A DNA stretch of 61,440 bases. Source: Chloroflexota bacterium (GTDB lineage: Bacteria; Chloroflexota; Dehalococcoidia; Lucifugimonadales; UBA3495). Shown here in pieces: positions 22,987 to 31,471 of this stretch. Each line of letters begins with the position of its first letter. Positions within the stretch are counted from its first letter, which is position 1. The stretch is from NCBI GenBank assembly GCA_028875655.1, contig JAPPCX010000070.1, positions 1 through 61,440 of the forward strand. The letters run 5' to 3'. The notes under the pieces were generated by a model, which saw only the letters and a program-made list of their open reading frames with translations, was not told where the DNA came from and searched no databases. The position numbers and the translations under genes were made by a program.

Positions 22987-23978
22987 TGCGTCGTCTCCTG
23001 TTCATCATTAGTCGTTGGCGAATCAACGTCATCGCCTGTTGCCGGAGGCTGCAATTCGGCCATTATCTGGTCCAGGCGGGGTTGGATGACGTTTCTGAGT
23101 TTGAGCAGATTACTGGCCATCCACTCTCTGGTTTCTTCATGCTTTTCCTCAGGGTCGTCCAGGGATGCTTTCGTTTTCAGGGCGATCCACCGGTGTCCGT
23201 CTTGCCACTCAATGGTCGCACCGCTCAACTCACTATCAATCTCTGCGCGACGTTCGCGCAGCGCATCATAGACAACTTGAGCATCTTCGCCGCGAGCCTC
23301 GAAGTACGCACGAGCCTCGCCTACGTCTTCAAGCCCTAGCGAATAGAAATGCGGCGGATGCCCCGTCTGGAATGACCGCCACTTGCCGCGCCATCCTCCC
23401 CTGCCCACAGGAGGCAACTCAGATCTCCGAAGCTTTTCTGCCACTTGTCTGTAAAAGTTGGCGTAGCGCTGATTCCTGTTCGGCGAATCACTGGAACTAC
23501 GCCTCGTTCCCGATTCGGATTGAGGGCTCTCGACCAAGTGAAAACGCGCGGCTCTGGATTCGCCGATGCGCCAAGATTCAACCGTAACAGCGTAGATATT
23601 GATACTGTCTGTGTTGTTGATCCACTTCACGATGCTGCGATGGTACTCTGTGAACCCCCTCGCTACCCAGACCAAAATGTCCGCGCCTATGCTCGCCGCG
23701 TAACCCAGCAACCTCAAACAGTGCCCATCATCGGAAACCTCAAGTTGGTTCTCAATGACGACAGTGGCGCCACTACCCACTTGCTTGGCCAAGATATCGA
23801 CTCGCCCCGCTCCGCCGGGAAGAGTGACTTCCTGCCTATCCAGCTCCAATTCCATGCCCAATTCTGCACCGAGCAAGTCCAGGTTCTGTGCCAACCAAGG
23901 AGTGAAATCCCTCGCTTCGTCGGGCCAAATTGATCGCAAGCCCACGGGTTCCAGCTTTCCAATTTCTGGTGTCGTCAT
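22983..23978 (-). CDS. DUF4268-domain protein with nuclease-like N-terminus
   Basis: A 331-residue protein. Residues about 25-140 look like a PD-(D/E)XK-type fold of the NucS/DUF4268 kind: GRVDILAKQVGSGATVVIENQLE (D, then the ExQ/ExK-like position) and ADILVWVARGFTEYHRSIVKW. The C-terminal half (about 180-310) is the DUF4268 domain with FYRQVAEKLR and RAYFEARGEDAQVVYDALRE. Family members are often found near restriction or defence genes and are thought to bind DNA, but function is unproven. ATG 23978 has AAGGAG 8 bases before it. It heads the operon with the unknown and cupin genes. Confidence 0.75.
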   Translation of the reverse strand: MTTPEIGKLEPVGLRSIWPDEARDFTPWLAQNLDLLGAELGMELELDRQEVTLPGGAGRVDILAKQVGSGATVVIENQLEVSDDGHCLRLLGYAASIGADILVWVARGFTEYHRSIVKWINNTDSINIYAVTVESWRIGESRAARFHLVESPQSESGTRRSSSDSPNRNQRYANFYRQVAEKLRRSELPPVGRGGWRGKWRSFQTGHPPHFYSLGLEDVGEARAYFEARGEDAQVVYDALRERRAEIDSELSGATIEWQDGHRWIALKTKASLDDPEEKHEETREWMASNLLKLRNVIQPRLDQIMAELQPPATGDDVDSPTTNDEQETTQ

Positions 23979-23996
23979 TTTCAATCTCCTTCCATG

Positions 23997-24347
23997 TTAG
24001 GCCAACAGCGCGTCCAGCAGTCGCTGGCAGCGTCGAAAACTGTTCCTTACTTGGTGGTCGGCGAAGTGGACACGGTAGAAATACCGATGCAATGCTTCTG
24101 CGTTACCGAACTCCTCCCGCAAATCTACCCCGGACAGATTAAGGTCTAACACGGGCACAGCCTGTTTAACCTCACGATGAGAGTTGAGACGGGCCGACGT
24201 AAATCGTGGGGCGATATGCTTGATGGCATGTACAACAGCGCCCCACATCATTTCGGCAGCGGTCAGAAGGTCGTTTAATTCAAGCTCCTGTTCCGCTTTG
24301 AGACGGCAGCGCAGCGAAAGGGCGTAATGGTCGGGTGCGCGCGCCAT
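23997..24347 (-). CDS. PaREP1/HEPN-like small helical protein
   Basis: A 116-residue all-helical protein. It shares the pattern (A/S)E-x2-WGA ... LHxxFY with the proteins at 44179 and 48406: here TAAEMMWGAVVHAIKHIA and ALHRYFYRVHFADHQV. This arrangement is typical of PaREP1-like HEPN proteins. There is no RX4-6H ribonuclease motif, so it may be a non-catalytic partner. The ATG shares one base with the stop of the gene at 24347-24700, so the two are coupled. The role is unknown. Confidence 0.6.
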   Translation of the reverse strand: MARAPDHYALSLRCRLKAEQELELNDLLTAAEMMWGAVVHAIKHIAPRFTSARLNSHREVKQAVPVLDLNLSGVDLREEFGNAEALHRYFYRVHFADHQVRNSFRRCQRLLDALLA

Positions 24348-24700
24348 CAAGCTGCCAGCAAACGGGATATAAATGAACGAATGACCGGCTCGTAAAACAC
24401 TACATCCTCAAGGTCCATCAGGTCGCCGTCGCCGTTCCGCTCAAACTCCAGCGCATTCAGGTAGCCTGAGACCAGGGGCACGCCGGTTTTTCGCTCCATG
24501 CCGTCTATGAAGGGTTCCACGTCGTCGTACTCCAGCGAACGGAGTTTGTGGCCGCGGGCAGCCGCCGCCTGCTGGATCGCCGCTTCCGTGGCCTTCCAGA
24601 ACAGCGTTGACGCCTCGCCGTGCTTGCCGCGCAGCAGGCTCAGGTCGGCCCGGTCGAGCAGCGTTTGGATGTTTTCTGGGATGACGTCTTTGGTGGTCAT
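24347..24700 (-). CDS. small helical protein coupled to PaREP1-like gene
   Basis: A 117-residue, mostly helical protein. LLRGKHGEASTLFWKATEAAIQQAAAARGH resembles the first two helices of PaREP1/HEPN-like proteins, followed by an acidic loop (YDDVEPFIDGMERKTG) and a C-terminal helix. ATG 24700 is preferred to the frame start at 24715 because AGAGGAACG precedes it. It overlaps the next gene by one base (TGATG), so the two products probably act as a pair. A toxin-antitoxin or nucleotide-related pair is possible but unproven. Confidence 0.55.
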   Translation of the reverse strand: MTTKDVIPENIQTLLDRADLSLLRGKHGEASTLFWKATEAAIQQAAAARGHKLRSLEYDDVEPFIDGMERKTGVPLVSGYLNALEFERNGDGDLMDLEDVVFYEPVIRSFISRLLAA

Positions 24701-24723
24701 CGTTCCTCTCCCCAATTAACGGC

Positions 24724-24751
24724 GTAGGGGCGAATTTTTATTCGCCCCTAC
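24724..24751. repeat. interspersed 28-bp palindrome, family B
   Basis: Twelve-base arms GTAGGGGCGAAT and ATTCGCCCCTAC around TTTT. The same element with AATT in the centre is at 58420-58447. Confidence 0.85.
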
Positions 24752-24778
24752 ATTTTATCAGCCGCGTTTGCAGCGAGA

Positions 24779-27115
24779 TCAGCCGCCGTTTTGCTCCCAG
24801 AGAGCTTCCAGCACTGCGCCGGGGTTCATGGGGAGGTTGAGCATGCGGACGCCGGTGGCGTTGTGGATGGCGTTGGCGATTGCAGCCATGGGCGGAACGA
24901 TGGGCACCTCGCCCACGCCGCGCACGCCGTAGGGATGCCCGGGGTTGGGCACTTCCACCACCACCGTGTCGATCATGGGCAGGTCCAGCGCCGTGGGCAT
25001 GCGGTAGTCCAGGAAGCTGGAGTTCTGCATGTGGGCGTCGTCGTTGAAGAAGTATTCCTCGTTGAGCGCCCAGCCGATGCCCTGCACGGCGCCGCCCTGG
25101 ATCTGACCCTCCACGTAGGACGGATGGATCGCCGTGCCGGCGTCCTGGATGGCGGTGTAGCGGAGGATGTCCACCTTGCCGGTGTCCTCGTCCACCGCCA
25201 CGTCGGCGATGTGCAGCGCGTAGGCTCCGCCGACGCCGGTGGGCGACACGTTGGCCCGACCGACGATGGGGCCGCCGGTTCCGTTGAGACGCGACGCCAG
25301 CTGTTGGAAGGTGAAGCGCAGTTCCGGCTCCGACTTGTGCTGTATGACGCCGGCGTCGTATTCCACGTTTTCGGGGTCGATGTCCCAGATGCGGGCGGCG
25401 CGGTTGATCATCTGCTGCTTCACGTCCTGGGCGGCCTCGTAGGATGCCCAGCCGGTCTTGAAGGCCACGCCGCTGCCGCCGGTCATGGAGGTCCAGCCGA
25501 TGGAGTTGGTGTCACCCACGGCGGGGGCCACGTCCTCGGCGGCGAGACCCAGCACCTCGGCCACGTGCATGGCGGCGACGGCGCGGCTGCCGCCGATGTC
25601 GGGGGATCCCTCCACCAGGCTCACCGTGCCGTCGGCCAGCACGCTGACGATCGCGCTGGCGGGGCCGGTGCCGTTGAACCAGAAGCCGCCGGCGACGCCG
25701 CGACCGACCTTCTTGCCATCGGCCTCGGGCGAGTGGTCGATGGGCGAGTTCCAGTGGTCGTGCTCACGGCCGGCCTGCACGGTTTCCAGCCAGCCGATGC
25801 TGCCGAACTGCGGGCCGGTGACGCGGCGGTCGCCCTGCTTGGCGCCGTTCTGGGTGCGGAAGTCCAGCTTGTCCATGCCGATGGCATCGCAGATTTCGTC
25901 CACCACCGACTCCACGGCGAAGGCCGCGGCGGGCGAACCGGGGGCACGGTAGGCCGCCGTCTTGGGGTGGTTCAGCACCACGTCAGCCGCCTCGATGCGG
26001 CCGTTCTCGATGTTGTAGCAGGACAGGGCGCACTGCGCGCCGGGGTTCACCGGCGAGCCGGGGAAGGCGCCGGCCTCGTAGTACAGGGCCACGTCGGCGG
26101 CGGTGATCTTTCCGTCGTTGGTGGTGCCCATCTTCACGCGCAGGTAGCCGCCGGAGGTGGGGCCGGTGCCTTCGAACACTTCGGTGCGGGACATCTGGAT
26201 CTTCACCGGCCGGCCGGTCTTCTTGGACAGCACCGCCGCCACCGGCTCCAGGTACACCAGCGTCTTGCCGCCGAATCCGCCGCCGATCTCCAGTTGGGTC
26301 ACCAGCACCTTGGACACGGGGATGCCCAGGATGGTGGAGGTCTGGTCGCGCACGTTGAAGTGTCCCTGGCTGCTGCACCAGAGGTGCAGAGAGTCGTCGG
26401 CGTTCCACAGGGCGGTGGCCGCGTGGGGTTCGATGTAGCCCTGGTGGACGGCCTTGGTGCGGAACTCGCGCTCGATCACAACGTCGGCGGCGGCGAATCC
26501 CGCTTCCAGGTCGCCCAATTCGTAGAAGTAGCGGTTGGGGATGTTGCCCACCTTGCCGTCGTCGCCCTCGTCCAGCAGTCCGCCGGGGCGCACGTTGGGG
26601 TCGTTAAGGTTCGCCAAGCGCTCGTGAACCAGCGGGGCGTCGTCGCGCATGGCTTCCAGCACATCCTGCACCGGCGTTAGCACCTCGTACTCGACGTCGA
26701 TGAGAGCCAGCGCCAGCTCGGCTTCGTGGGCGCTGTCGGCGGCCACGGCGGCGATGGCGTGGCCCTTGTACAAGGCTTTCTCGGCGGCTAGGCAGTTGTT
26801 GCTCAGGAACTTGGGGTTGATCATCGCGCCTTCGCCCAAGTCCAGCACGCGCCCGCCCGGTTGTGGCAGGTCGGCGGCGGTGGCGACGGCGTGGACGCCG
26901 GGCATGGCCTCGGCTTTGCTGGTGTCGATGCTCTTGATGCGGGCGTGGGCGTGGGGGCTGCGCAGGACCTTGGCGTAGAGCATACCGGGCAGGCTGATGT
27001 CGGCGCCGTACTGCGCACGCCCGGTCACCTTGTCGGTCCCGTCGTGGCGGATGGGACGGCTGCCGATTACGCTGTAGCCGTTGGTAGCGGCGGATTGCTG
27101 AGTGGTGGTGGTCAT
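24779..27115 (-). CDS. xanthine dehydrogenase/CoxL-family molybdopterin subunit
   Basis: A 778-residue large subunit of the xanthine oxidase family. Segments seen are GSRPIRHDGTDKVTGRAQYG, MLYAKVLRSPHAHARI, GHAIAAVAAD, GYIEPHAATA, GGGFGGKT, AYRAPGSPAAAFAVES and, near the C-terminus, RGVGEVPIVPP with the catalytic glutamate. The family hydroxylates aldehydes, purines, aromatic acids or CO using a molybdenum cofactor. It normally works with FAD (CoxM) and 2Fe-2S (CoxS) subunits; neither is next to it, so they must be encoded elsewhere. Substrate unknown; the CoxL-specific AYXCSFR loop is not present, so CO is unlikely. Confidence 0.88.
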   Translation of the reverse strand: MTTTTQQSAATNGYSVIGSRPIRHDGTDKVTGRAQYGADISLPGMLYAKVLRSPHAHARIKSIDTSKAEAMPGVHAVATAADLPQPGGRVLDLGEGAMINPKFLSNNCLAAEKALYKGHAIAAVAADSAHEAELALALIDVEYEVLTPVQDVLEAMRDDAPLVHERLANLNDPNVRPGGLLDEGDDGKVGNIPNRYFYELGDLEAGFAAADVVIEREFRTKAVHQGYIEPHAATALWNADDSLHLWCSSQGHFNVRDQTSTILGIPVSKVLVTQLEIGGGFGGKTLVYLEPVAAVLSKKTGRPVKIQMSRTEVFEGTGPTSGGYLRVKMGTTNDGKITAADVALYYEAGAFPGSPVNPGAQCALSCYNIENGRIEAADVVLNHPKTAAYRAPGSPAAAFAVESVVDEICDAIGMDKLDFRTQNGAKQGDRRVTGPQFGSIGWLETVQAGREHDHWNSPIDHSPEADGKKVGRGVAGGFWFNGTGPASAIVSVLADGTVSLVEGSPDIGGSRAVAAMHVAEVLGLAAEDVAPAVGDTNSIGWTSMTGGSGVAFKTGWASYEAAQDVKQQMINRAARIWDIDPENVEYDAGVIQHKSEPELRFTFQQLASRLNGTGGPIVGRANVSPTGVGGAYALHIADVAVDEDTGKVDILRYTAIQDAGTAIHPSYVEGQIQGGAVQGIGWALNEEYFFNDDAHMQNSSFLDYRMPTALDLPMIDTVVVEVPNPGHPYGVRGVGEVPIVPPMAAIANAIHNATGVRMLNLPMNPGAVLEALWEQNGG

Positions 27116-27276
27116 GGATTCTCCTCCCAGGGGCGTCGGGTGGCATCATGCAGTAGCGGCATATTACCATTTATGACAGCGGGTTGCGTTGCATTGTGCG
27201 AACGTGCGCTATAATGTCGCCGCCGTGCGCTGCCTGCCGGTCCGCGCGGCGTTATCGGCGGAGGTATTGCTGGATT

Positions 27277-28470
27277 ATGAAACCACTGGAAGGCATCAAA
27301 GTGCTCGACCTGACCCGCGCCCTGGCGGGTCCTTTCTGCGCGCTCATGCTGGGCGACTACGGCGCCGATGTCATCAAGATCGAGCGCCCCGGAGTTGGCG
27401 ACGACACCCGCAAGTGGGGCCCGCCCTTCATCGGTGAAGAGTCCGCCTACTTCCTTAACGTCAACCGCAACAAGCGCAGCCTGACGCTAAACCTGCGCGA
27501 CGAGAAGGCCCAGCAGGTGTTCCTGAAACTGGCCGCCGACGCCGACATTATTGTTGAAAACTTCACGCCCGACGTGATGCCCAACTTCAACCTGGCCTAC
27601 GAGGATGTGAAAAAGGTAAACTCGGCCATCATCTACTGCTCCATCTCCGGTTTCGGCGCCACCGGCCCCTACCGGAACCGCCCCGCCTACGACCAGATCA
27701 TGCAGGGCATCAGCGGCCTGATGAGCATCACCGGCGACCTCGGCGGCGACCCGCAGAAGGTTGGCATCGCCGTTTCCGACATCGGCGCCGGCATGTGGGC
27801 CGCCTTCGCCGTCATGGCGGCGCTGCACCACCGCAGCACTGCCGGCAACGGGCAGGGCCAGTACATCGACCTCTCCATGCTCGACTCGCAGGTGGCGTGG
27901 ATGACCTACCAGGCCGGTTACTACTTCGCCACCGGCGAAGCCCCCAAGCGGCTGGGCGCGGCGCATCCCACCCTGGTTCCCTACCAGGCATTCATGGGCA
28001 AGGACGGCAAGTACTTCAACGTCGCCGTCGGCTCCGACCGCCTGTGGGACCGCTTCTGCGAGGGCATTAACCGCATGGACCTGCACGAAAATCCCGACTA
28101 CGCCAGCAACGGAGTGAGGGTCAACAACCGCTCCACGCTGGTGCCCCTGCTCCAGGAATACTTCCTGACTAAGGATGCCGACGATTGGGTTGCTGACCTC
28201 CAGGCCGTCAGTGTGCCGGCCGGCCCCATCAACGACCTGGCCGACGTTTTCAACGACGAGCAAGTGCTGCACCGGGAAATGCTGCTGGAAATGCCGCACC
28301 CCACGCTGGGCAGCATCAAGCAGACCGGTCTGCCCATCAAGTTCTCTGAGACCCCCGGCGGCCTGGACCAACCCCCGCCGCTGCTCGGCGAGCATAATCA
28401 CCAGATCCTGACCGGGTTGGGTTATTCGGATGCGGATGTGGATCAGATGGCCTCGTCCGGCGTAATCTAA
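27277..28470 (+). CDS. CaiB/BaiF family III CoA-transferase
   Basis: A 397-residue CoA-transferase. Typical parts are PLEGIKVLDLTRALAGPFCALMLGDYGADVIKIE at the N-terminus, NRNKRSLTLNLRD, GATGPYRNRPAYDQIMQGISG, and IDLSMLDSQVAW with the aspartate that forms the acyl anhydride. It moves CoA between organic acids such as formate, carnitine, succinate or 2-hydroxyacids. The substrate cannot be told. The start at 27277 follows GGAGG; the earlier frame opening at 27184 is upstream region. It stands divergent from the XDH-like gene and 32 bases before the SDR-like gene. Confidence 0.92.
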   Translation: MKPLEGIKVLDLTRALAGPFCALMLGDYGADVIKIERPGVGDDTRKWGPPFIGEESAYFLNVNRNKRSLTLNLRDEKAQQVFLKLAADADIIVENFTPDVMPNFNLAYEDVKKVNSAIIYCSISGFGATGPYRNRPAYDQIMQGISGLMSITGDLGGDPQKVGIAVSDIGAGMWAAFAVMAALHHRSTAGNGQGQYIDLSMLDSQVAWMTYQAGYYFATGEAPKRLGAAHPTLVPYQAFMGKDGKYFNVAVGSDRLWDRFCEGINRMDLHENPDYASNGVRVNNRSTLVPLLQEYFLTKDADDWVADLQAVSVPAGPINDLADVFNDEQVLHREMLLEMPHPTLGSIKQTGLPIKFSETPGGLDQPPPLLGEHNHQILTGLGYSDADVDQMASSGVI

Positions 28471-28502
28471 CGCCGGCCATCGCGATCAGGGAGGGAGGTT
28501 AG

Positions 28503-29330
28503 ATGGACTTGGGATTGCAGGATACCGTGGCCCTGGTGGTGGATTCCCACCTTGGGATCGCCACCGCCGCCGCCGCTTCCCTCGCCAATGAGGGCGCTAT
28601 TCTCTCGTTGACGGCGCCCGACAACTACCACATGCGCCACGTTGAGCTTGAACTGGCGCGGTCGAATATCCCGCAGGAGCGTTTCCGCGCCGTCATCGCC
28701 GACCTCAACCGTACCCGGGACATCCACCGCCTGGTCCGCGAAACCCTGCACCGGCAGAACAACATCGGCGTCCTCGTCAACACGGTGCAGGAATTGGAGC
28801 CTTCATCAGCCGTCGATCTAGAGGAAGAGACCATCGAGCCCGCCCTAGCGCGAAACTTCTTCTCCGCCGTTCAGCTCACCCACGAAGTAGTGCCCCACAT
28901 GAAACGTCTGGGTATGGGCCGCATCATCAACCTGATCCCGTACTCCGCCATCGAAGTGTCCTCCGGCGGCACGCTTTCATCCTTGAGCCTGGCGCCTCTG
29001 CTGGCCTACTTCAAGGGTCTGGCTTTCGAGCTCGCGTCCGAAAACATAACCGTGAACAACATCATTTATTTCGGCGTGGAGAGCGACGAACCCGAAAACA
29101 ACCACTCGGCGCTGGACGGCGACGAAGCAAGCGGGGAAAACCCCGCGCCGGACCCCGAGCAAAAGGGAAAACACCGGAACGGTCTCGAAGACGATTCCCC
29201 GATGCACCGGATGGCGGATCCTCATGAGATTGGCGATGTCGTCGCCATGGTCGCCTCATCGCGGGCGTCGTATTTGACCGGCGCCAACATCATCCTCGAC
29301 GGCGGTCGGCACCGGCAATACTACGCCTGA
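28503..29330 (+). CDS. SDR-fold protein with degenerate active site
   Basis: A 275-residue protein with short-chain dehydrogenase architecture: N-terminal strand VALVVDSHLGIATAAA in place of TGxxxGIG, VLVNTVQ in place of NNAG, GRIINLIPYSAIE, FELASENITVN and a C-terminal ASYLTGANIILDGGRH. The catalytic YxxxK is not recognisable: the aligned stretch reads SLSLAPLLAYFKGL, where the Tyr and Lys positions hold Leu and Pro. A polar insertion (about 200-235) precedes the last helix. It is probably a non-catalytic relative or has a changed chemistry. It follows the CaiB gene and precedes the M24 gene by 28 bases, in one likely transcript. Confidence 0.7.
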   Translation: MDLGLQDTVALVVDSHLGIATAAAASLANEGAILSLTAPDNYHMRHVELELARSNIPQERFRAVIADLNRTRDIHRLVRETLHRQNNIGVLVNTVQELEPSSAVDLEEETIEPALARNFFSAVQLTHEVVPHMKRLGMGRIINLIPYSAIEVSSGGTLSSLSLAPLLAYFKGLAFELASENITVNNIIYFGVESDEPENNHSALDGDEASGENPAPDPEQKGKHRNGLEDDSPMHRMADPHEIGDVVAMVASSRASYLTGANIILDGGRHRQYYA

Positions 29331-29358
29331 CCTGCCGGCACATGCCAGGAGGAACCCC

Positions 29359-30537
29359 ATGGCCAACGCGCAGATGATTCACGACGCCCAGGAATTCCTC
29401 GCCAGCGAGGCGGTCCCGGGCTGGCTCATCTACGACTACCTCGGTTGCAACCCAGTGCTAGCCCAGATCGCACCGAGTTCCGGCCATGTAACCCGGCCAG
29501 TTTTCCTCTACGTGCCCGCGTCCGGCTCGCCCACCCTGCTAACGCACCACGTGGACGCCGGCAAGTTCGCAGAGGCTGGCGTGGACACTATTGTGTACAG
29601 CAGCCGCGCCACTCTCGAAACGGCCTTGCGGGACACGTTGACCGGAGCTGCCAGCGTAGCCATGGAATATTCGCCCCGCAACGGCCTGCCCCGCGTCTCT
29701 CGCGTGGATGCCGGTACGGTGGAACTGGTGCGGAGCATGGGGCCGGACGTGATTTCGTCGGCAGACTTGATGCAGTACGCAACCCAACGCTGGTCCCCGG
29801 AACAGTTGGCCAGCCACCGACGCGCCGCCGACGCTCTGGGCCGCATTGTCAACGAGGCCTTCGCGCGCATCGGTCAACGCCTGGCCGACGGTGTCACGGA
29901 GTTTGAAGTCGCCGAGTTCATCCGCCAGCGTTTCAAGGAGGAAGGGCTGACCACCGCCGACGGCCCCATAGTGTCCACTAACGCCCACTGCTCCGACCCG
30001 CATTACGAGCCCGCCGCCGAAGGCAGCAGCGTCGTCGCCCCCGGCGACTGGGTACTCATCGACCTCTGGGCGCGTGAAGATACTCCCGGCAGCGTGTACG
30101 CCGACATCACCTGGACCGCTTACGTCGGGGACAACCCGCCGAAGCGTTGCCGCGACGTATTTGACATCGTGCTCGGTGCCCGCGACGCCGCGTTGTCATT
30201 CCTGCAAGATTCCCATGCCGCCGGCGACCCGATCCAGGGTTGGCAGGCCGACGACGTTGCCCGCCGTTACATCACCGATCGCGGTTACGGGGAATACTTC
30301 ACTCATCGCTTGGGCCACAGCATCTACCATACCGTTCACGGTGAGGGGGTCAATCTCGACAATTTCGAGACCCACGACACCCGGCGCATCATCCCCGGCG
30401 TGGGCTTCTCCATCGAGCCGGGCATCTACCTGCCCGAGTTCGGCGTCCGGTCCGAAATCGACGCCTACATGAGCGAGGACGGGCCCTACGCCTCGTCCCC
30501 CGTGCAGCGCGACATCGTCCTGATTACTGGGCCGTAA
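29359..30537 (+). CDS. M24-family metallopeptidase (Xaa-Pro aminopeptidase-like)
   Basis: A 392-residue protein. The N-terminal creatinase-type domain (1-150) is followed by the pita-bread catalytic domain. Metal ligands are visible as the aspartates in VLIDLWAREDTPGSVYADITW, the histidine in THRLGHSIYHTVHGEG, and the glutamates in SIEPGIYLPEFGVRSEID. The family cleaves Xaa-Pro bonds, but relatives act on creatine or other small amides. It is the third gene in the CaiB-SDR-M24 run. Its 3' end overlaps the converging YceI gene by 14 bases. Confidence 0.9.
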   Translation: MANAQMIHDAQEFLASEAVPGWLIYDYLGCNPVLAQIAPSSGHVTRPVFLYVPASGSPTLLTHHVDAGKFAEAGVDTIVYSSRATLETALRDTLTGAASVAMEYSPRNGLPRVSRVDAGTVELVRSMGPDVISSADLMQYATQRWSPEQLASHRRAADALGRIVNEAFARIGQRLADGVTEFEVAEFIRQRFKEEGLTTADGPIVSTNAHCSDPHYEPAAEGSSVVAPGDWVLIDLWAREDTPGSVYADITWTAYVGDNPPKRCRDVFDIVLGARDAALSFLQDSHAAGDPIQGWQADDVARRYITDRGYGEYFTHRLGHSIYHTVHGEGVNLDNFETHDTRRIIPGVGFSIEPGIYLPEFGVRSEIDAYMSEDGPYASSPVQRDIVLITGP

Positions 30538-31360
30538 TCGCGCCGACGAAGTCCAGCTCCAGCCGGATGGTGTCCTCCACGCTGAGGACGATGGCCACCC
30601 GTGGCTTGTTCATCCCGAAATCGTCAAAGGTGAACTCAACCGCTACGGAGCCGGTGGCGGCGCCATCACCAGCGAAGTCGATTTCACCGTCCCATGTGAC
30701 CTCGCGCGTCTGGTCCTTGACCGTCAGGTCTCCGATGATTTGAACGTGCACTTGGCCGCTGGTATCGGCCAGGGACTCCGGCAACCCCTCAATCGATGTT
30801 GGCACAAACACCACCTCGGGATAGGTGTCCGTTTCCAGCGTCCGGTTGCGCACGTACCCATCGCGCCGGCCGCTGTCCGTCCGCAGCGTCGCCGCCTGCA
30901 CCACGATGCGACTGTCCTCCGCGACCACCTCGCCACTCTCGTCGAACGTGATGCTGCCAGCCACGTCCTGGGTTTCGCCCACCGCCACGAAGAAACCGGT
31001 GTTGGCCAGCTCCTCTTCAACCCTGTACCGGGCGATGGTGCCCTCGCCCAGCGTGAACACCGCCGCCGCGCCGGATGACATGGCCTCGGCAGTGGGCGGT
31101 GGTTCCGTCGGAGCTTCCGTGGGAGTCTCCGTCGCCGGCGTGGCTTCGGCCGGAGCTAACGTTTCGGTCGGAGCCGGCGCTGCGGTGGGGTCTGGAGCGG
31201 TCGTGGCAGCAGCCGGCGCCGCGGTGGCGGGCATGGATTCGGCGGTTGGTTGCGGCGCGGCGGTCGGAACCTCCGGCTCACCGGCGCAGGCGACCAGGAA
31301 CGCCGCCAGCAGCGCGCCGGCAATCAAGGTGGCCAGGCCGGCACTTCGATTCAAAGTCAT
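30524..31360 (-). CDS. YceI-domain lipoprotein
   Basis: A 278-residue secreted lipoprotein. A signal with lipobox ends at C25 (LLAAFLVACAGEP), then a long low-complexity linker of Ala, Pro, Thr and Glu (about 26-95), then a YceI-type lipocalin-like beta barrel. The barrel holds ARYRVEEELANTGFFVAVGET at its start, the typical VGxITFDESG strand and a GDLTVKDQTREVTWDGEI segment. The family binds isoprenoid or other hydrophobic molecules outside the cytoplasmic membrane. The ATG has GGAGATAACC upstream. It converges on and overlaps the M24 gene. Confidence 0.9.
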   Translation of the reverse strand: MTLNRSAGLATLIAGALLAAFLVACAGEPEVPTAAPQPTAESMPATAAPAAATTAPDPTAAPAPTETLAPAEATPATETPTEAPTEPPPTAEAMSSGAAAVFTLGEGTIARYRVEEELANTGFFVAVGETQDVAGSITFDESGEVVAEDSRIVVQAATLRTDSGRRDGYVRNRTLETDTYPEVVFVPTSIEGLPESLADTSGQVHVQIIGDLTVKDQTREVTWDGEIDFAGDGAATGSVAVEFTFDDFGMNKPRVAIVLSVEDTIRLELDFVGAITAQ

Positions 31361-31471
31361 GGGTTATCTCCAGGTGGGTTCCACTGATACCGGCGATCCA
31401 TTCTATCATTGCCCCTATTCCCGCACGGCAGTACAATCCCGCTATCACCTTCAAACAATGGAGTAACCGCC

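Noticed and set aside
24791-26680. 629-residue open frame opposite the xanthine dehydrogenase gene.
   Set aside because: It is the codon-phase shadow of a GC-rich gene: rich in His, Gly and Val, no family motifs.
27184-27276. Upstream extension of the CaiB gene to 27184.
   Set aside because: The family starts at PLEGIKVLDL; the extra part has no similarity and a ribosome site (GGAGG) stands before ATG 27277.
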